64,000 bases of DNA from Congeria kusceri (taxonomy: Eukaryota; Mollusca; Bivalvia; Myida; Dreissenidae), in NCBI GenBank assembly GCA_027627225.1, contig CM051029.1:9655215-9719214 (forward strand). Reading direction: 5' to 3'. The notes under the pieces are model-generated. The model was not told the origin of the DNA and searched no databases. It was given only the letters and a program-made list of their open reading frames with translations. A program made the translations under genes and the position numbers. Of this stretch, positions 57,393 through 64,000 are shown piece by piece. How positions within the stretch are numbered: the stretch's first letter is position 1; the number at the start of each line of letters is the position of its first letter.

Positions 57393-60300
57393 TACAAATC
57401 GTATAAAGGCAAATACAAATTCATTAAAACAACGGTACTGTAAGTAAGGACGCATACTTGTACTTCTAACAAGACAAAACACATGGAACATACTTCGTAA
57501 ACTTCACTCAACCTACATATAGTTTTGCATTAGCAAATGTCTGTCATAGGCATATTCGATAACAATTACACATACATCAACTAATACAGAAGACTAAGTC
57601 CTCTGAAAACGAAGGAAGATATTATCGCATGGGTACATTATATACGTAGGTGTAGCTGTTTACATTACTTTTGAAATACATTTGGACTTCTGACATCGCA
57701 ACTCTATTGACAATCGAACATGTCTCGTCAGAAGATATACTGTATAACCCGTTTTATTTGCGTGTGTGTTAGTTTTGCTAATATTTGCTCGCGAATTCAC
57801 AACCAGTGCGAATGCATATGTGCCACAATATGATAATGTGTGGCAATATGATAAAAAAGCTATTGCTACTGTGCGTTGACGTTTTTCACGCTCAGCGATG
57901 CTAGTTGAAAGAATTACATGTGACCTTATAATAATAGATTGGATAATTTGATCCAAAAATTAAAATTATTTTTTCTTCATGGTAGGATAAAGATACCGAT
58001 ATTAATTTTCCTATTGGGTCAATCTACTTTCAGTTTTGAATTCAGGACGATGAAGCGAATTCAAGAACACGCGATTTAAAAAAATGATAATTTTGGAAGA
58101 AACACGCGAAAATTCGTCCTCGCAAATTTAAAGCATTATACATTACTTGATATACGAAAACCTTTAACAAAAGTGTCATAGTTTTGAAACCAAATGCCTA
58201 TGAAATGTTGCCATTCATTGACTACCCACAAACAGGATTTCGCAGCTGATTGATTGAGGACGTTACGCAATTATCAAACACACTTTAAAGTTTAATTTAC
58301 GATTAGACGAATCTGTATGCATGTATACATTAAAGGGACCTTTAATTATAATATAAACAATACTAGGCATACTAATAAGCACTGTTTGTTTATTGGTAGC
58401 ATAGACTACTGCAAATTGATATTCATATATATCCGCAAAATAAAGCGATACCGTATATACCGTTTTTGAGAGGAACACCATCTTACCCAATGGGAAACTT
58501 CTGATATTTACACTTTTACAACTAAGTGACAAAACTGACCTCGGGGATTAAATACATGTATATTACATTTAAATATGTAGTTTTAAAGAAATAGTGCACA
58601 CATAACCAATTCTTACATGTGTTCTACATTGCCCGTCCATTAATTCATAAAAGCATAAGTTGTAAGTCTCTCTAAAGAAACCTGATGTAATTCATGAATT
58701 AATAAATAAGTAAATGTCTTTTAACATCGATATATCTGCGTCATGAAGGTGCATACGGTGTTCATTATACATAATATTATAACATACTATTTTTGAGATA
58801 ATCTTATAAAATAAAAATAAACATGAATGACTTACTGATCTAACATAAACGAACTACTCAAAACCTAAACTACCTCGGTCTTCTAATAAGAGTTCTCTCC
58901 TGCTTACGCAGCTGGAGACTCACTTTGTTTATGTTTAACTGTATTTGACATCATGACACGTTAATGCTTTGTTTGTACACAAACCCTTCCTCAATCTAAT
59001 ACATTTTGGGTTTGATACCTACTCTTCTTAAAGTTACGTGCTATCAATTAGGTTTATTGTATTAAATTGACTTTATTCTGTATGATATTATATACACCAT
59101 ATCAAGCGTCTTTAATTTCACTTGCGCTATATAAAAGAAAAGTAATAGAGAAATGGTATCGATTTGATTTAGCCGATATACACGTACACAATTCAATTAA
59201 GGGCCTACATGGAATTAAGTATTAATGTATTGAGGTTCTCTGTATTTTGCTATGCATGCAAATATATATGATTCTATTTACGGGCTTCCACAGATAAATA
59301 AATGCATCAGACACCAGATGAGTTTTAATTGAATAGCGCGTCTCGGTTACCAACATACGATGTCAGACAATTTATGGCAATTTTGTTTTATCGTCGCAAG
59401 TGTTTATTGTTGCATACATCTCATCAATGCAATGTATTTGGTTTACATGCTAATAATTTTTTATTTTCAATGGCAAGCTGCACTTTCATGAGAAAGGTAG
59501 AAACCCTTACTAAGTATATGTAAACTAGAAAACACACGTAGCACTAATATTACAACAGCACATACATCCGTAAACTCAATAAATCTGGCCGAATGTGCTC
59601 CCTGTATACGAAGACGCATTGTACTGTAGTAAATCTGTATGGTAAACATGCATAACTACTTAAAATTATAAAAACAACACTAATATAACATCTGTCATAG
59701 TTACACATAATTATAATATGCAAGGGTATGCAAATAAACAAACGTGAACAACTTACCACCCGACTTCAGCAGTACTACGATCAACAGAGTTCTTATGCAG
59801 ACGTTTATATCCATCATGTGCACATGTTTCTTGATCAATAGTGTTAAGTCTGTATGTGTTTTGGTGCGTCTTTATTATGCAAACATACACAATTTATGTT
59901 CTATGGACCATTATAATTGCATGCAAATATTCCTTTCCTCCTGTCTAATGATCAAAATTTAAATTATCATAATTAAACTCGAACATCATCACCGTGTTTA
60001 CACTGTTTACAATAATATTTTCATGCATTTAAACTTCTGTCTACCTGGTTTACTTGATTAAATCAATACGCATGGTATATGTACCGGCCGGTCTATGTTC
60101 ATTTAAACATACTGCTAATCGGGTAACATTGGCCTTGGACTGGTTCTAGGTGCATAGTGACAGAGGCAGATAATCAAAAATATATTGGTCTGACATATTT
60201 TATTAGCCAATGACCTTTATTTGGTAACTATCTGCTTCGTTATAATATATTCGTTGCAGAAAATGGCTGAGATGTTTATAGATGTGCAAAACTCACCGAA

Positions 60301-60696
60301 TGACATCACGTGGTTTTGGACGAGGAAAACAAACTAAATGAGATGCGTCCAGCGATTCTGTTTTGTATTGATAGGGTTTTAAATGTTATGGTGTTTGCGC
60401 TCAATTAGTTGCGCATGTTTGAATAAAATGCATTGCTTCTAACGAGGACCAAAAATCGATGTTTTACACCTTACTGATTTTTGCATCGGCAAACATATGA
60501 ATGGACATGTGGAATACTATATGGATGCTGCTTGATTGTCGAACTATGTGTGCGTGTTCGGATCGATGGGAGGATGAATGTAAGTATGTACACATGCTTA
60601 CATTTATGAAACCACATAATACAACGAGTTGAGTCAATCAGCCGAACATCATTCAACTGTAAAAATAACTATCTTAGAAGTTATATTGCTTACACA

Positions 60697-60991
60697 GATT
60701 TTGCAAGTGCGTTCATATTTGTAGTGTTATGCTCGTTGATTTGTACAAGTGCATGCAGTAGGCTCTACACGACATATTCTCACTGGTGTACGAGGTTTAT
60801 GTGCATCGCAGAATGCTGGTAGCAACATGTGATATGTATGTATGCATGTAGGTCGCCATATGATGTCACCTATTTGGGAGGTTACTGTTAACTTGCAGCA
60901 GGTCTACCTGTCGAGGTGGTGCACTTTAACATTGCACATTGTATACTTGATATGAGACCGCCGTCTGTGGAAATAGTGTTAGTAAGGTTTA
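60697..60991 (-). pseudogene. Decayed Ig exon (gene D)
   Basis: Acceptor TATCTTGCAG. Pieces in order are VNLTNTISTDGG, KCTTSTGRPAAS, a stop, then HVATSILRC and TSYTSENMSCRAY. These match gene A Ig domain 2 and the plus-strand copy at 45877-46174. The Trp-containing middle is lost. It lies downstream of 62160-62252 in the same orientation, in the expected order V-like then Ig 2. Confidence 0.6.
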
Positions 60992-62159
60992 CTGCAAGAT
61001 AATATACTGTACATACAAAACAGATTATAGTTAAATATTTCAATAAATAATACATTTTGACGAATGAGCTTATGTACATGTATGCTACATTAAGACTGGC
61101 AGAGCATAGAACTGTTCTCCTAAATTGGTTCCTTTGTTTATACATTTCACCTCAAATACTTTTATAAAATCAGCTTATTTTCCGTCGTGTGTAGTACATA
61201 ATTCTCTAAATTGGTGTTTATATAAGAAACAATGACACGGCCTCAATTATTATTTTGTAAATATACATGCACAGGCAGTACACTGTAAGCACTTGTTTTT
61301 ATAAAACTAAAATATATCAACTGTATATGCGCTTGTGTAACGAAAGTAAAGTGGGCCTTTCGAGAAAATTAATATGTTTGAGGCCGTTTTATCAACAGAT
61401 CGTAGGGCGGTCGTACGTAAGAGTCGATTGTACGACAGTCACAAGACCGATGAACCGTTTTATCAACAAAATCGCAGAGCTACGACGTCGTACGATTTTA
61501 ACTTAAATTTACGACTGGTTTTAACGACAATCTTAGAGTCGTAAATATGGCGTCTTCATGTCAAATGATAAGCCAAGCATTACAAAAATATGCATTTAAT
61601 TCATTTAAAACATAAACATCGTTTAAAATTCACAATTATTACCTATGCCACCAGGAACCACTGTTTATTGTGACTGACTAACTCTGCAAGCACCGAACAT
61701 TTATTAGTAATGGTAGTTTATTGCTGGAAAAAAATAATTCTACTGATTTATCCACTTAAATTTGAAACAATCATTGATAAAAGTTGAATGTTGCTGCTTT
61801 TCTCGGATCCAGAACTCGTCTTACCTTGAAAGTTTTAAATCAAATTAATCCATCGTTCGTAACACAACACATCGCAGATATGAAGATCTGTAGTACACCG
61901 ATATATTCCAATCGATTTTCAACACAAAATTAATATCCTATCAAGAATTAATTTCATACAATTAAAACATAACCTGAAAGGTTACCATAAATGTACGCGT
62001 TGTCAATACAAGAACATCACTGAATACATAATTCCGTACAGTGTTTGATTCCGTACACTTCTACAATCTAAATGTTATTTAAGAATGTCAATACACCCTT
62101 CAAAATGATTTATTGTTTATAAACGATATATGTTTGTTGTTGTTAACATACTACTTTTC

Positions 62160-62252
62160 TTGTTCCAGTGTAACTCCAATTGAAATTAAACACCAGTCGC
62201 ACATTCTGATCGCCTTTCTCCGCGTATTGATTAAAAAATGATGCTGAAAGTT
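62160..62252 (-). pseudogene. Truncated V-like exon (minus-strand remnant, gene D)
   Basis: Acceptor ACTTTCAG at the high end, phase 1. It reads SFFNQYAEKGDQNVRLVFNF and NWSYTG, parallel to the start of 31120-31428 (SYDQLAEIGQRNVQLNFNFSW). It then runs out of similarity within ten codons and hits TAA, so most of the domain is missing. Confidence 0.6.
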
Positions 62253-64000
62253 AACTTAAAACATGCACATCTTATTCATTAAGGGTAAATGTTGTTATCC
62301 CGAACGGGTAAGATTTTGCTTATTTGAATTGTTGCACACACTGACAATAAAATCATGTTCCTCACAATGCATATGTTTTTAAATAACACTACTGTTTATA
62401 CATTTACATTATTGAAGACATTTAAATTGCCAAACGAGTGTCTGTCCAGTAAATAATTGACTTGTATTTGTATGATGACACAAACGAAAGACGTCTTGGC
62501 CGGATGATACATCTTGTAGAAGATTAGGAGAAACAATTTGCGTTACCGCTTTTTTGGCTGAAATTGTATAATGGTGTTAAACGCAATTTGTCAGATGGTT
62601 AACAAAACTCCGTCTAGAAAATCGAATCGTCTTAATAATATGCAACCCTACATATCTCAATTATCCATGTTATTTAAATGCATTTTAAACACATGCGTAT
62701 CGTTAAAGAGCAATATTTCCTTTCGATAACAGTTGTTTTGAGTTACTGCCGTTTCATAATTCAACAAGGTTTATACTTGTTGAAAATATGTAATGTTAAC
62801 ATTTACTAACAACTACACAAATGAACGTCTATGTAAATTAATAATGAATCTTTCTAAAACGATAGCATTGGAGATAGCTAGTGATAAACAAAACTTGCCA
62901 CCAACTGTCGACACTACAAATACTAATACAAATATTAAGTACAACAGCACGGCTTTCTTCCACAATAGATGCAAAATGCATAAAGTATAATGGCAATAGT
63001 AAACGAATATGAAATTATCATTAAAGTAAGTAACATCTATTTAACATGTCAATATGTTGTTTGTCTGCAAAACATATGCACACGAAATTGTGTACATGCG
63101 TCTTATGAGTACTGTGTTTTACAATGTGCATCCCCGTGTCGACACTATCTTTATGAAATTCACTTTTGGCCTTCATTTCTTTAGCTCGTTTAAATAACCA
63201 ATATTTTTATAAACATTCCACTGCTCTTTCAATTTAAAGAGTATATCATTCTAAAATAGACACTGTCCAGGTATTATATTTGCAGAATATACTCAAGGAA
63301 ACGAGACAGTTCCAATTGCATTTCTTGTTCAGTTGTATAACTCTATATTTATAAGCAAATATAGTGCGCTTATTAAAACATTACTCAGGCCTTTGTGAGT
63401 GGTGTTGCATTCAAAAAATAAAATAAATATATAGCAAAATTGAAAATTTCATTTAAGTTAGGCAGATTAATTTCACTAATTTGTTGCATTGTATTGACAC
63501 TGATGAATTTTAGCAGCTTTATTCAACGCTATACTAGTTTTACTGCTTCACTGCGAAAAGTGCAGCTTAACATTGTTTGCTCGTCTGAAGTATTCGTTAT
63601 TTATTTTTCACTATTTCAATGTGTCGCTAGCGTTTCTGTTTTAGGTCTGCGATAGAAACCACACAGGTTAACGTTCCTCTAAATTTGTAATCAAAAAAGT
63701 AGTTTGCTGTAGTTTAATCCATGCAGTAGCAGACTACAAGCAGACATATTATTCGATTATAGCATATCAAGTCCGTTTTCTGTCCGTTATAGAGGTGTGT
63801 TATTGATGGTTTATGATTGTTCAAATTGGTCTTACATTTTCCACGGAACAATTTTCGCGTAGACATGTAATTTCCATTGGTTTGTACAATGCACATGTAG
63901 CTGGTTAACAATTGTAAAGAAACTAAGAGACACCGCATGGAGAACAATTAGTATTAAGATGACACATTTAAACGTGTGTTTAATGTATCTAGATATAATG
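62253..64000. other. Right end of window
   Basis: AT-rich; nothing recognised. Any upstream exon of the gene D remnant would lie here or beyond the window edge. Confidence 0.5.

Larger units (their letters stand above)
54746..60696. other. Spacer between retrotransposon and gene D remnant
   Basis: Contains the 35 bp duplication (55738), a repeat-like stretch at about 56160-56540 related to 1530-1620, the AAT microsatellite and the inverted repeat at 57298. GC content is higher just upstream of the gag ORF (to about 55500), possibly the retrotransposon's leader. No genes seen. Confidence 0.5.

Noticed and set aside
61365..61560. Clustered GTCGTAC/TACGAC words suggesting a structured element
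   Set aside because: No clear arms or repeat unit could be aligned by eye; probably a degraded repeat, insufficient to call.

Overview
This is AT-rich, intron-rich animal DNA. Three things point to a mollusc, most likely a bivalve: a tandem family of immunoglobulin (Ig)/fibronectin type III (FN3) receptor genes built from phase-1 exons, several tRNA-headed SINE-like repeats, and a broken tyrosine-recombinase retrotransposon carrying an SGNH hydrolase segment. The species cannot be read from the sequence. No complete gene from start codon to stop lies in the window, and no rRNA, convincing functional tRNA gene or CRISPR array was seen.

The core is one minus-strand receptor gene (called gene A here), about 31.4 kb down to 18.06 kb. 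Reading 5' to 3' on the minus strand it has an N-terminal V-like domain, eight Ig exons, one FN3 exon, a transmembrane exon and three cytoplasmic-tail exons. The extracellular and membrane exons are all phase 1-1. The tail exons chain in compatible phases (1-2, 2-1, 1-stop). The tail carries a YxxL-x7-YxxL pair with an acidic residue at -3, which fits the immunoreceptor tyrosine activation motif (ITAM) consensus, plus a terminal YVNM (YxxM/YxN type). The signal-peptide exon was not found.

A 5.7 kb block holding the three tail exons is duplicated: copy 1 at 1-5677 and copy 2 at 15448-21176. The last coding exon shows no difference between copies. Copy 1 has no recognisable extracellular exons of its own inside the window. 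A further ~230 bp (12998-13230 and 21176-21406) extends the homology, so copy 1 differs from copy 2 by about 7.3 kb of extra sequence. That extra sequence carries plus-strand receptor fragments (10.76-12.04 kb), including a tyrosine-rich tail.

Further relatives surround gene A. A decayed plus-strand gene lies at 34.6-41.4 kb, with an intact ITAM-like tail exon behind broken Ig, FN3 and membrane exons. A second plus-strand block at 44.2-46.2 kb and a minus-strand remnant at 60.7-62.3 kb are also broken. Together they look like a birth-and-death cluster of signalling Ig receptors.

The remainder is introns and intergenic DNA: a DIRS/Ngaro-like element (51.4-54.75 kb, minus), a foldback repeat family, tRNA-like repeats, a ~168 bp tandem repeat (9.3-9.77 kb), microsatellites and small tandem duplications. 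All splice sites, domains and homologies were read by eye and not computed.
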